A stretch of DNA of 64,000 nt from Lumnitzera littorea (taxonomy: Eukaryota; Streptophyta; Magnoliopsida; Myrtales; Combretaceae): the NCBI GenBank assembly GCA_024138015.1, contig JAMXBB010000009.1, forward strand, positions 40,673,096 to 40,737,095, in the 5' to 3' direction. Under the pieces are notes generated by a model, which was not told the DNA's origin, ran no database searches, and saw only the letters and a list, made by a program, of their open reading frames with translations. How positions within the stretch are numbered: the stretch's first letter is position 1; each line of letters begins with the position of its first letter. Positions 12,907 to 24,706 of the stretch are shown in pieces. The translations under genes were made by a program, and so were the position numbers.

Positions 12907-14610
12907 TTTTGCCCTCTAACCAAAGTCTTTCAGACAAAATCGAAGGAGTTTAGGCATCGAGTGAGCCCTTTAGATGACTCAGGTATGTATGCGCTATTAA
13001 ACAGCTGCGTCATTACCAGATTAATTTGAGAATTATCTTAGTGCGTGAGTTTACGGCACTTCTTAACCATATGTCATGCCTCAGCTAGCTTAGGTAGTAC
13101 ATTGCTCCCAAGACATCATTTTGAAACAAATCTTCTTTAAGTTATCTCCTCTTAAGCCAATTTGTCTCTTCAATTCGATCTATATGAGTTATTGACTCTT
13201 GTTGAGTTAAATTTGTATGCTAAGTTTACATTAGCAATCTTATTGGGTTAACTTCACTTGTCAACATTGCCCAAGTTTTACTTATCATATAAGAGTACTC
13301 TTCTTATAAGGTCTTCGCATATCATGTAATCAATTTTATTTGCTATACTAAGATTGGTAAACATGGCAGTCCTACTAGTCGATTAACGAATAGGAGTCAA
13401 GAGGACAGCATCCCCTGCGGGGTTTTTAGGGTAATGCTTCGGAAGCTCAACAAAATTTCAAGTCTCTATTTAGAGAAATTCTTCAAAAATATTTCAAGAA
13501 AGCATCCTTATCAACAACTGACCTTCCATTTTTCATCCATCGATGATTAAGGCTTGATTATAAAAAATTGCCATAGTGGCAGAAACTTAAATTGCAAACT
13601 CATCATACTAGGCTTTCGAGTAATTATACTACATAAAGAGGCCCACTAACCAGCATTTTGAACGCAGCAGCAACATCATAGCATTAGGCTCTTTTTTCCA
13701 ATCCATTCCCACTAGAAACTTGATAAGTATCCTATTCACTTTTACTTTTCCCCCCAAAAGCTGCTGACTCTAAATTCAATTTCGACCACCATTATCCTTG
13801 AATCTGAGTCCAACTGTTATAGTAAAAGAAAAAGAAGAAGAAACGGTAGCTTCCTCTTCAACTAGCCATGGTATGTTTTATTATCTTTTTTTTTTTTTTT
13901 GACAACTCACAAGTATAGCTTGTTCAATTCCATATAATTCCATTGTCCATTGTCACTTCTTGTAGATTTTAACGTCAGGGTTTTGAGCGCATATGTACCA
14001 TGGATGGACAACTTTGGAGAGGTCACACTCAGTTGTATCTTAGGATACCAAAGTTGTAAAGCTTGACAAAAGTAAAGAAGGCTTGAACTTTCGAATATAA
14101 GTAATTATGTTTCCCTCTCTTCACTATTCCATTTCTAGCTCTTTGAAACTTTGAAGCTATATATATTTTCCTTTCCAACTTTTACATAAAATGAGGTCAC
14201 CTGTAGTTTTCTCTAGCATTTTTCATGTGTAAGAAACAGGGACCAACCCTCTGTAACCAACTTCTAATAAGCTAAAGTGAAGGTTGCCATTGTAGGTCAC
14301 ATTAGTGCTTTCAAAAGCAATATATTTTTCACATTTCATAAGACTGAGCACTTGCATACGTAGATGCCATTTCAAGTTTAATGCCAACCTATAACCAATT
14401 TTCACAAGAGAATGGCAACTCCATATGTAAGCTCAAAAGCCTCCAAAGCAAAGTACAAAAATGAAAATTACCCTTGCCGTCACTCAACCCGTAAACCTAA
14501 TTGAAGGAGCATTAGATTTCTATCACCAAATAAACTAAGATCCTTTTCCACATTTTCTCAAATACATTGTATGGACTTTTACTTTTTTTTTTTTTTTTCT
14601 ATCCTTATAG
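12907..14610. other. Internal non-coding part of the Tat-like element
   Basis: No protein-family match was seen on either strand. A polypyrimidine run (about 13,889-13,901) and a short minus-strand open frame (14,405-14,223) are present, but the latter shows no recognised motif. Some of this stretch may be intron or flank of the captured VPS13 fragment that follows. Confidence 0.4.
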
Positions 14611-14990
14611 GATTGAAAATCGTTCCATGTTTTTACCCATCCGCTTTTGTCAAGTTGGTGGCACTAGTAATTCTTGGCAATTTCTTCTAGCAAATGTAGT
14701 TGCTTCATTCCCTTGGGAAGATCTTCGTAGAAGAAGGTTCTTGGAGCTCATGGTAGATGGAAATGATGGGTGCAGAACAGAGAAGTATTGTATTAACAAA
14801 GCTTTTGATTATCAACCCATCCATGTAAGAGAGGGAGTTCTTAGAGCTTTATAGATTGGTGTATCAAAAGAAGAGAAGGTCAACATTGTCAAGGTCACTG
14901 ACTAGGTGCCTAAATATGAGTCTTCAACCATCAAGGTTAGACTTCCACCACCTTCACAAGATTATTCAAAAAACAATGGTCCTCTTTATA
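14611..14990 (+). pseudogene. VPS13-like gene fragment, upstream part
   Basis: After a polypyrimidine run and ccttatag, which looks like a 3' splice site, the plus strand reads IENRSMFLPIRFCQVGGTSN and then FPWEDLRRRRFLELMVDG, followed by KVNIVKVTD*VPKYESS. The last piece resembles the 'VTDWMPENEP' segment of plant VPS13-type lipid-transfer proteins, with Trp changed to stop. The next recognisable VPS13 segment starts after the nested LTR at 17,933. VPS13 proteins are giant bridge-like lipid transporters at membrane contact sites. This fragment is a few hundred bases with at least two stops, so it is dead. It runs antisense to the retrotransposon around it. The family call rests mainly on the downstream half. 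Confidence 0.55.
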
Positions 14991-15089
14991 AGTCTTAACG
15001 TTAAGCAAAAAGACCGTAGGATTGAACTTAGAACACAAGATTTAGAACAATCGGTTAAAGGATCCGATCAAACCCAAATTATAAACTAT

Positions 15090-17911
15090 TGAGAGAAATA
15101 TTAGTAAAAATGACCCCATAAACTTGAATTTAAGAAAATAAGTAATAAAATAGGAGATTATAAATTTTTCAAATTTTAAGTATAATAATTGCTAATTATC
15201 GAAAAGGCAAAAAGTATAATCAAATAACTAATAAATCACTAGAGATAGATTATATGTATACTAAAAATTATAGAATGACTTAAATAATAATTAGGAATGT
15301 TCACATGTACCCTACATGTATTTACGTTTAGATAAAAATACGCGAAATTACTTAAATTGGCCAAAAACTTAGTAAATAATTAAAGAAAATTATTAATTAA
15401 TTGTGGAAAAATCAGAAGGATATGTAATGATGCAAATCTGATCGTGGCAAGTCAGGATCTAAAAAAGAAAAATTATCCGATTAGAATTGAGCAACATAAA
15501 AGCCAAAAATTAAGGAAATTGGGCAATGTCATGTCTAATTAATGCATATTAATTACCAAAAATGTCTATAAATAGGGGAAAATTCACAGAACTCCTTTGG
15601 ACAGTAAGGAATTAGAGAAAAATAAAGAGCTTCAAAAATTCAAGAGAAAATCCAGAAAAAAAAGGGAAACTGTGCAGTTAGGGCTAGTGAGCCAGACCTA
15701 TATCTCATCACCACCTGGGACCGAGCCACCACCACTACCACCACCCCATTCTAGACCTACCGTCTAGGCCGGCCGATACACTTGGACCGGAGTTGGACGG
15801 CCAAAAAGCATCAAACTGGTGAGTCCCTTATTTGCCCCGATTTTGTATAATTTCGTAAAATTAGTTATTTTGCTCAAAAAATTATAAAACTTGTTATTCT
15901 GAGGTTTTATTGTATGTAGATTTAGGGAAAAATAGTGATTTAGTTTAATCACGTTTGAAAATATAGGGTTCTTAACAAATTGAGCAAAACCGAACATGAT
16001 TAGAACTAGAAATAAATAGGCTTAGGAGTGTAGTTTGGAGCTCAATTTTTTTTCTGTAGAATGCTTATGTGATATAGAACAGTGCTATGAAGCTATTTTT
16101 TTAAAATTAATTTTCGAAATTTTTAAGTTAATTTTTAGCCCTAAAATGATGGAAAAATTAAGTAATTTTGGGTAAATTAGGTGATTAAGATACTAATTAC
16201 TGATTTAGATAGTAATTAGATGTTTAAAGATGTTAATCTCTGATGTGGAAACCTAATCTTAGCCTTTGGAGTATTAAATATAGTTAATTTAGGAAATTAG
16301 GTAGTTATCATAAGAAATTAGTAATACGTGGAATTGAAAATTAATAAATCTAAAAAAATTAGGGTTATTTAGATAATATTATAATAAAAATCATAATATA
16401 ATAAATCTGAAATAAAATTTAATTTTAGGTAATTGTATAAAAATGTAAGATTTTCTCACATCGGGAATAAATTCGATACTCCAATTAGGATTAGCGTGTA
16501 CTGAATAGTTTAGAGTACTGAATAGTTTAGAATACTAAATTAAGACCCAATAGGATATTAGAATACTCGAGTTTAATGTGATTAATTTCACATTAGGATT
16601 CAAGCATAGTTAAGACTTCGAAATAAAAACTAAAATCTAATTTAGGATCTGAACCCTGAAATAAAGTACAAAGAATCATTAATACATAATAGGTATTCAT
16701 GGAAAAAATGAGTTAAATTATAATTTAGAATATGAATCCTTAAAGTATAAATACTAAAAAAACCTATTTGTATTATAGGACACTTAGAGACAAATCGGCT
16801 TGCGATTAAGTGATCGGGCGATTGAGAAATTCCAAGTAAGTTAGGTTATTACTTATTGTAATAGAGTACTACTTGTATGGTACTTGAAGACTTAGGATTG
16901 TATATGGTTGTAATTGTAAGTAGTTTACGCATGTGTTTGATGTATCTAAATTCGTACTGAAATTGTGGTATGATGGATTTTGTGTTATGATTGAATTGGT
17001 GTAAATTGTTTGAAAACCCTAAATGAAATTTAATCTTATTCGACTTTAATGACCTAAAATGTCATGCATTGCAACCCGTTAGGGGGTCATTAGGATTCTT
17101 CAACCAAATACCGATCCCTTCGAAATGGATAGCGTAAGATTGCATAATGGTCCCTTCTTCATCCTCAATCAAACTAAGTGACAGGAGAGAAAGTCGCGGC
17201 GAGGGTGAAGTCAATGATTTGAAGGTAGTCGCGGGAGGAGTGATGTCTCCATTGCACAAGTCTGGGTTTGGTTGTGAGCTGCTGCATAACATGGAAACTC
17301 CTCAACCGAAATTAGAGCGGGTGAAATTTCTCTAATTTCACAATGGACCAGACTACATTGTGCGATGACACTTGATTGTTGCATTGCATGAAATTAATTG
17401 CTTGATAATCTTGTTTGTGCTTGTATGCATTCATAAGTCTTCAATTCAACTTACTAAGCTATAGTTGCTCATACCCTTATAGATCCTTTTGCAAGTCCTG
17501 ATTTCTGAACTCTTCAAGTAATATGTCGCCTTACAATTACCTAGAGGTTAGTCCTTTTGAAGCCAGGGGTGTGAGGATCAAATTACTTAGTAATGATGAG
17601 TAGTTAAAGTGTCCTTTGCAATTAAGGATGAAAGACTGATAGTTATTATGTAATTTAGTAAATTGTTGTATTTATGTAAAACTTCTTGGGAAGTTCTGTA
17701 GACTTTACATATAATTATATATGTTTATTCAAAATTTGTAATATTTATCATAATTGTAGTTAAACTTTTAAGTGAACTATTTACTTCAAAGCGAGGAGTC
17801 GTCGACGTCTTGTGTAGATTATGTCTATGGTAGGCACTGTGAGGCTAGTTACTATCATAGAATGGTTTACACGGCGGGATTGTTGCGACTCCGTGACTTC
17901 GGGGTGTAACA
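15090..17911 (+). mobile_element. LTR-like insertion (possible solo LTR of a gypsy element) splitting the VPS13 fragment
   Basis: This non-coding block separates two pieces of the same host gene fragment. It has promoter-like sequence with cctataaataggg at about 15,569 and ends with acttcggggtgtaaca at 17,911, typical of the 3' end of long gypsy LTRs (Tekay/Del style). Its GC-rich leader (15,700-15,800, ccgtctaggccggcc) also fits an LTR. The left boundary is uncertain (15,090 to about 15,115). I found no target-site duplication and no internal coding region. Orientation is inferred from the TATA-to-end order. Confidence 0.5.
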
Positions 17912-17932
17912 TTCTTGTATCACCATGCCCAG

Positions 17933-18310
17933 GGTTTGAATTTCATGTCATGGTTAAGTTTGTTGAGCTTGGGATATCTATTATCGACCATATACCTAAG
18001 GAAATATTGTACTTATCAACACAAAATCTTCTATTTGCTTCTTCTACAAGCTTGGGCTTTGGAATTAGTAAGTTCAAATTAAGAATGGGTAGTCTGCAAG
18101 TAGATAACCAACATCCATTAACACCTATGCTTGTTCTATTTAGATCATAGAAAGTTAGATCAGAAGGTGACCACATCTTGAAATTTTTTGTGACAATACA
18201 ATCTAATGGATCTCTTGATTTATGTATGTATCCATATATTGGTGTGTAGGGGGCAGAAAATTTTGCCTTTGTGATAAGCATTTATGAGCCTATAATTTGG
18301 CGACTTGGTT
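17933..18310 (+). pseudogene. VPS13-like gene fragment, downstream part
   Basis: The plus-strand frame reads EFHVMVKFVELGISIIDH, then KEILYLSTQNLLFASS, GISKFKLRMGSLQVDN and HPLTPMLVLF. After a stop it continues DLCMYPYIGV and YEPIIWRL. These match, in order, the conserved block of plant VPS13 proteins: ELG-S-IDH-PEEILYLS, ISRFKLR--LQVDNQLPLTPMPVLF and INIHEPIIW. At least two stops interrupt it. It lies inside the Tat-like retrotransposon in antisense orientation, so it is best read as a captured host gene fragment rather than a gene. The open frame on the opposite strand here is a shadow. Confidence 0.75.
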
Positions 18311-19089
18311 CGAATTCTCTTCCTTACTTAATTCTTACTTATGGTGAATACTCAATTGTATCTTCTTGTTACTTCACTTTCATAAGTTTAAGGACCATTT
18401 GAACCTTTTGCACGAGCTTTGAAATGAATAAATACAGAGACTTTAGTCGACTCAAACTATTAAAATAGAACATTAACCATAGGATTATTGACAAGATTTC
18501 AACAAAAAAGATGAACCTTACACCTTTCATTTACTTTCAATAACCAATTAATCACAAAAGGCAAGCTTCTCAGCTTTTTCACAAAGTTCCTACTCCCCAA
18601 CTAAATCGGTTAACTTATCATAGTTGTTTCTCGAAGGGATTCTCCCCAATATCCTATGGAACTCCCCTATGCGCTTTCCGTATAATGAATAATGAGATAG
18701 TTTCCAGTACTTGATGCTTTTATTCTAGTAATTTTACTCATGCTTTGATGTGTGTCTTTGGGTAATTAATTATAACATCCTTCTCCTCACCTTTTTCTTT
18801 AAAATTTGAAACTGGCATCTCTTCATTTTCCATACTTTGCAGGTAGCATAATCAACATTTGAGAATTGGTTTAAAGAAGATCTCTTCATCACCCGGATTG
18901 TAGCCACTTGCAATTGAAGGCCAAAAGTCTTCGATCGTAACTTAAAGACCACATCTCAAACTAGCAATAGTCTACAAATCAACACAATTTAAAGAGGGTA
19001 GGCTCTTTACCGCTCGAACCATGACTATTTGTCAACCGAGGTCAAGACTTTGTGATCGTGACTTAAGTATCGATCTTCATCAACGGGTG
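18311..19089. other. Internal non-coding part of the Tat-like element
   Basis: No family match on either strand. It may include intron or flank of the captured VPS13 fragment. The text becomes repetitive from about 19,090. Confidence 0.4.
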
Positions 19090-20220
19090 ATAGTAAAGAG
19101 GTATAACACTTAGGTCATATGTAGCCTCCTTTTGTAACCTCCATAAAGTCAATTTAAAATGTGAATCAAATCATGAGCCTCAAATTGTAAGGACATACAC
19201 ATACGAGTACATGAGAGTAATACGCTTGAGTTGAACATAACCTCTCTTTAACATAAGAACTCGTGAGGTAATACGTGAAATGAACTTCACTACCCCTCAA
19301 TACAAACACTCATGGACTAGAATAATTATGAGGCCTCCACATAACTACAAAATGTGAATTTGAACATAAACCTTAAACATGAGCATATAAGAGTAAAGCA
19401 CATGTCCATGAGCTCAGCACATGTGAACGAGACATAAATCTTGCACTTGAATACATAAGGATTGAACACTTCAATTCAGCGTAGTCTCTTTCACATGAGC
19501 ATATGTAAGCTTCTAGCATGAGCATATGTAAGTTTCTAACATGAGCACTTTTAAACTTTTTATATGAGTACGTGTAAGTTAAGTATGCAACTTGAGTATA
19601 GCACTTTTAGGTATTTAAGTTGAACATGAGTCCCGTCATGTGCGTTGAACATATGCCTTAATACATGAGCCTTGATCATGAGTGAACATAAGGGTCACAC
19701 ATAAACATTGAATGTGAGGTTGAACGCCAATCTTAATCATTAAGGTTGAATGTGAGTAGGAAGAAGCTATAATCATAAGCCTTGAATGTGATTTAATCAT
19801 GAGAATCAAACATAAGCTTGACCATGATATGAGCCTTTAACTTGACATCAAAACATAACATGAGCCTTGAGCGTGGCATGAGATTTGAACATGACATGAC
19901 CCTTAAACACGATGTGAGGTTTGAGCATGATATACACCTGAACATAATGTGAAGTATGAACATGATTTAATCATGAGAATTGAACATAAGCTTAATCAAA
20001 TCAATGTCTAAACATAACTTGAGGCTTAAACATGATGCACGATCTGAGCACGACATGAGGTTTGAATATGATGTGAGGCTTGAGTGTGACATGAGGTCCT
20101 ATCACATGACCTGAACATAAGACATTGATCATTAATCTTCTAACTTGGATATATGTGTGTAAATGAGTTCAACATTTGAGTTGAGCATGAGTCCTCTGAT
20201 ATGAGCATGGGTGAGCCAAA
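19090..20220. repeat. Degenerate short-unit repeat array in the 3' part of the Tat-like element
   Basis: About 1.1 kb is built from variants of one short phrase: atgag(c/g)(c/t)ttgaacatga, with forms such as catgagccttgaacatgac, catgatgtgaggtttgag and catgagaattgaacataag. The spacing is irregular, about 12-30 bp. In the element's own orientation it lies between gag-protease and the 3' LTR. Some Tat/Ogre elements are known to carry tandem repeats in their 3' untranslated region, which fits. Confidence 0.7.
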
Positions 20221-22257
20221 TCTTCAGGTTGAAAATGAGTCCTTAATAAGGCTTCATTTCTTGTGCTATCCTTATCATTTTTTTCTTCAACTTCCTACTT
20301 GCATAGTTGTACGATTGCTATCCCCTTTGCACTTCATTTTACTAACTCACTTACTTTTCTTGGTTTTCACATGTAATCACTCCTTCCTCCTCCCTTAAAG
20401 AGTAGCAATTGCATGTAGGCATTGTTGCTACTTTCAAGAATTATCAGGAGAAGGTAGCATGACAATTAGATATAAGTAATCCCATGTGTTGAATAACTCT
20501 AATACTATTATCATTCAGATTGAGCAAAAAGGGATGTCATAAATCAACGTAGTGTATCAAATATCTAAAGTATTCATGTATCGAGTGCCATGTGCACATT
20601 AAACCTCATACATACGTGCACTATGAGCATCGTGAGCATATGTGTATTAAACCTTACAAACACACGCACAACGAATGTCATACAAAAGGAGAATTGTATA
20701 AAGCAACACAACAAGCAATGATCATCACCATGCACCTCTTCATATGGTAGATATTGTCTTAAATCTTGTTTTACATGACCTTCTTGATCACTTGGTTCTA
20801 ACTCTTATATTTCCTTATAAATATGAATTGCAATTGAATATGTAAAATCATCAACAATGAAGTCCATTAATCTACTTTTGTGCTCTCTTATTTCCTTAGC
20901 ACTTTCATTAACTTTTATGAAAGTGTCTTATCGTTGTATACTTGGGGGCGATAGCTCTTTACTTAATAGTAACACGCTAGACAATAACGTAGTGTGGCAG
21001 CTTCAATCTCCTTAATGACTTACAATAGCTTAACAGATAGTAAGAAGCATATCTTAGAGACTTCACGTGCTTAGAAGTAATGCTTCAACTAAGCAGTGCT
21101 ATTGTCTAGTATAAAGTAGTAAGATTATCTTATTAACTCTTCTTTCTTCTTAAAAATGACACCGCATAGTAGGGAGCAAAGGATCAACCTAATCACACTA
21201 GTGTTAAGTAATCATGTTAGATTGACATAACTTCGAGACTGCTTAGACTCTTAAATCTAAGGGGCCTCTTGTACAATAGATATAATTATTAGACTGTTTA
21301 GACTCGATGATCTACGGGAGTCTCCTTTAAGACACACATAATTACGAGACTGCTTAGACTCAATGATCTGAGGGATCTTACATGTCATCTCACATATTGA
21401 AGTAAGACTTTTGCTTATTACTGATAATATATAAAAGATCCCTTCCATGAAGTATTCAATCGTGCATATGTAATGACAATGACATTGATTGCTTAGGATC
21501 AATAATTCTTTCTCATTAGTCAAGGGGCTATTTCCCACTACTTGACTATGTAGCATGGCGTACCAAGATGTTACCTAGGTTTGAATGTCAATATGTTAAA
21601 GTGCTCATCAGTAGAATTATTTCCACTACTTAATGGCAAGAAACATAGCAGTTAGTTAGCATAAAAGCTATATGTAATTATCATGGCACGATGTATGTCT
21701 GTGATCTAATGCTCTTACCAATCTACAACATACAAGCTAAGCTCATCATCGTATGCTTAGGAGACTAGCCTCTTACTAGCTAGCAATGATGTGTAGTTTA
21801 TATATTATGTTAATTATTACTTTCTTTTGTTTGATCAAGGGGTTTAATTTCCCCTTGTTTAAACATTAACCATTTTGTGAAATTAACTTTGCGCATTAAG
21901 GAGAGTAGTCTCTTACTTTATAGCGATAATAGTAATAAAATGAAAATACCCAAACACTTATCATATTCTCATTAGAAGATATCAGTGATGGGAAGATGAA
22001 CTTTCATTGATGAAAAGCAATCATCGTTGCGCCTACATGTGAAATGAAATGAAAATTGAAATAAAACCAGTGAGGACACATCCTAGCTACCAATAGTTCT
22101 TGTGCTTCTTAACTTATAATGTGTCTTCTACCTTCATAATATCATTGGTTCGCTTTCGTTTCTTCACTCTTTGGCAACGACCATGCATCCTCTTTTTCTT
22201 AAATGCTCAAGTCTTAACCTCTTCCTCTATAGGTAACTGTGCTTCGGGGGGTTCTAC
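20221..22257. other. Internal region of the Tat-like element downstream of protease; no pol seen
   Basis: Reading on the minus strand past the protease stop at 22,258 gives only short open frames (one at 21,556-21,257) with no reverse-transcriptase motif. A three-copy short repeat with the core gagactgcttagactc and variants occurs at about 21,229-21,380 with spacing of 55-60 bp. Confidence 0.5.
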
Positions 22258-24529
22258 TCAGAGTGTTTCCATTTCATTTACACACTCATCAAAGAATATC
22301 GCTTTAGTGAAGTAAGACTCATTATGTGTAAATGGATTCTTTGTTGTAGGAATGAAGATGTCTTGCTCATTCCAATGACTCTTTATGCATTGATGCCATG
22401 TTGAGGGTATCATATTGTGATCATACAGCCATGTCCTTCCTATAAGGAGATGGTAAGATATAAGTACATCAATCACATGGAACCATGTGGAGCTGTAGAT
22501 GGGTCCAATATTAAAGTCTACTTCAATACACCCCATTGTCTTCATGGAAGACTCGTAGAAGCTATCTAGTGTGATTAGTTGTCTTACTAAGTTTAGAATA
22601 TCTATTTTTGCAGCTTTAAAAGTTGACATTGGCATGGCATTAAGTGAAGATCCAGTATCAATAAATGTCCTCTTGGTAGAATAACCATCGAGTACGCTTT
22701 CCACATTTAGAGGGCGATTGTGGTCAAGATTCATTGTATAAATGTCAACATTTGTAAATGTAATTACCCCCTTATTCATCAAAATGATTCCCTTTGTGGG
22801 ATGTACCATAAGATATTTCTTATATTGATCTTGCGAGATCTTCGTCATTGTAACCGTTGCCTCAAGTCGAGCATCTTCATCAAAGTTGAGTAAATCAAAG
22901 AAATTCTTAACATTAGCAGTCCTCAACAAAGAAAGAGCAGTACCATCATCTCCATTTATCTTGATCTCGAATCCTTCATGCATAACTTTGTACGCCTTAA
23001 TTGGTTGTATGTCCATACTTTTCGCCTTTGCAAGATCGTGAGTGATGACATTCACAACACTACGTTGGGTGTTATGAGCTAGAAGTGGCTTGTTCCCAAC
23101 ATCATTACCTTCAATGATCAATTCTCTATTTTGAACTTGCTCATTAAACATCTTCTTCAAAGTCCAGCAATCTTTCGTAGGATGACCTATACTCCTATGA
23201 AATCTGTAATACTTAGGGTCACTCTTCTCTTCATTTGTTGGTAAATGCTCAACCCTTAGGAGTCTAATATTCCCATTACGTAGCCATTGGTCGAGGAGTA
23301 TGTGCACTTTTCTCATTGGGCATAGGTATGCTAAAGATGGTTTAGTGCTCATAAACTTATCACTCGTAAATTTTTTTGCTCCTCTCAGATCTTCTTCTTG
23401 AACTGAGTTCACCAATGGTGTGTACTTATTAAATCTTGCGCTTTCACTTCTTTGTCGTGCTACTGAATTGTTGGTCCTTCGCGCGTTCTCAACTAACATA
23501 GTGAAAGAAACCAACAAGAGGTTCTCAAGATGTACTATATACTCAACAAACATCCCTTGGATGCAAATCTCAACTAACTCTTTTTCATCACAAATGTCTT
23601 ATATATCCAAGGAATGTTATCTAAAGTAGCTAATGTAATCTATGAGATCTTTCTTAGGCTTTTGGCGGATCCTCCCCATGTTAGTAAGGGGGACTCTTTT
23701 GCTCAGTTAAGAAGAACTTTTCTAAGAACATCTTGCACATATTTCCCCATAAATCAACCAACCCTGAGGGAAGGTTGACATACCAGGTGTACGCTTTCTT
23801 AGTGAGTGACATAGAAAATCCCTTCAATTTCAAATCATCATCTAAACCATATACTTCCAATGCTTTGATGAATTTTAGCAAATGTTCCTTAGCACTCTCT
23901 TTCTTGCCATTGAACAACATGAACTTCGGACTTATATAGTCTTTAGGGTATGGCTTCGCAGCATTACATTGATGATATGGAAGCTTCAAATCCGCTACCC
24001 TAGCTGTAGACTTTATTTGTATCTCCTTTAAATACATGTCTAAATCTTATTTGGTTACAAATGAACCTCTCTAAGTAGATGTCTCTACCCTTATTGACAT
24101 TGTAGGAGTAGAGTGCACAAGCACAAGGTTCATAAGTGTATAGCTCATAGGCATGGGATTCATTAGTGTTGATTGTGTAGAGTCAGCAATCGTAACACGT
24201 GGTGTAACACGCAAGGATGACGAGCCTCCAATCTAAACTCCTTGGTTCCTTAATTCAAGTAATGAATCTTGAGTGTCTGTATGTTCCACAACAAAAAGTT
24301 ATTCTTCAACCTTAGGAGTGACATGCTTGTTGACAATAGGAGGGTTGGGTGGTTTGCGTTGTTACATCACATTAAAATGATTCGAAGAAGTTATTCGTTG
24401 TTGCGCAGCAGCAAAGGCAGCCAAAGCAAGCACGCATTGAGCAAACATTGCCATGAGTTTACTTAGTTTCTGATTAGTCTCTCGTAGCTCATGCGTTAGT
24501 TGTGCATTGTTAAGGACACCTTCTTGCAT
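22258..24529 (-). pseudogene. Tat/Ogre-like gag-protease remnant
   Basis: The minus-strand ATG at 24,529 starts MQEGVLNNAQLTHELRETNQ. The retrotransposon gag core lies at 24,037-23,681: PKFMLFNGKKESAKEHLLKF, then KAYTWYVNLPSGLVDLW. After a break, 23,553-22,258 is a 431-residue open stretch. It contains a degraded zinc-knuckle-like segment (KYYRFHRSIGHPTKDCWTLK, first Cys lost) and an aspartic protease with FIDTGSSLNAMP, followed by LLIGRTWLYDHN and STWHQCIK, as in Tat/Ogre proteases. The long open stretch is notable for so old an element. The breaks upstream rule out a complete polyprotein. Confidence 0.8.
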
Positions 24530-24674
24530 ACTATCTCCTTAATTAGTGTCTCTAATTAGAGGTGGATTTTGATCATTGGTCACAGTAATAATATTTTGCT
24601 CTTAATTAGTTCCCTCAATAGGATTGGGTTGTCTTCGCCTTGGAGGTACTATAATGTGAGTATCAAGTCTTCCC

Positions 24675-24691
24675 TCCCTAGTGGAGTTGTC
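24675..24691 (-). promoter_or_regulatory. Primer-binding-site-like sequence of the Tat-like element
   Basis: On the minus strand this reads GACAACTCCACTAGGGA, close to the TGGCGACTCCACTGGGGA-type site I associate with Tat/Ogre elements. It lies 15 bp inside the 5' LTR. Which tRNA it matches cannot be checked here. Confidence 0.5.
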
Positions 24692-24706
24692 AAAAAAATA
24701 TATAGG

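Noticed and set aside
14223..14405. 60-residue minus-strand open frame that reads like protein
   Set aside because: No family motif, no conserved partner, and it lies in the non-coding interior of the retrotransposon.
17943..18281. 112-residue minus-strand open frame
   Set aside because: The opposite strand carries the VPS13-like sequence with consecutive conserved motifs, so the minus frame is a shadow.
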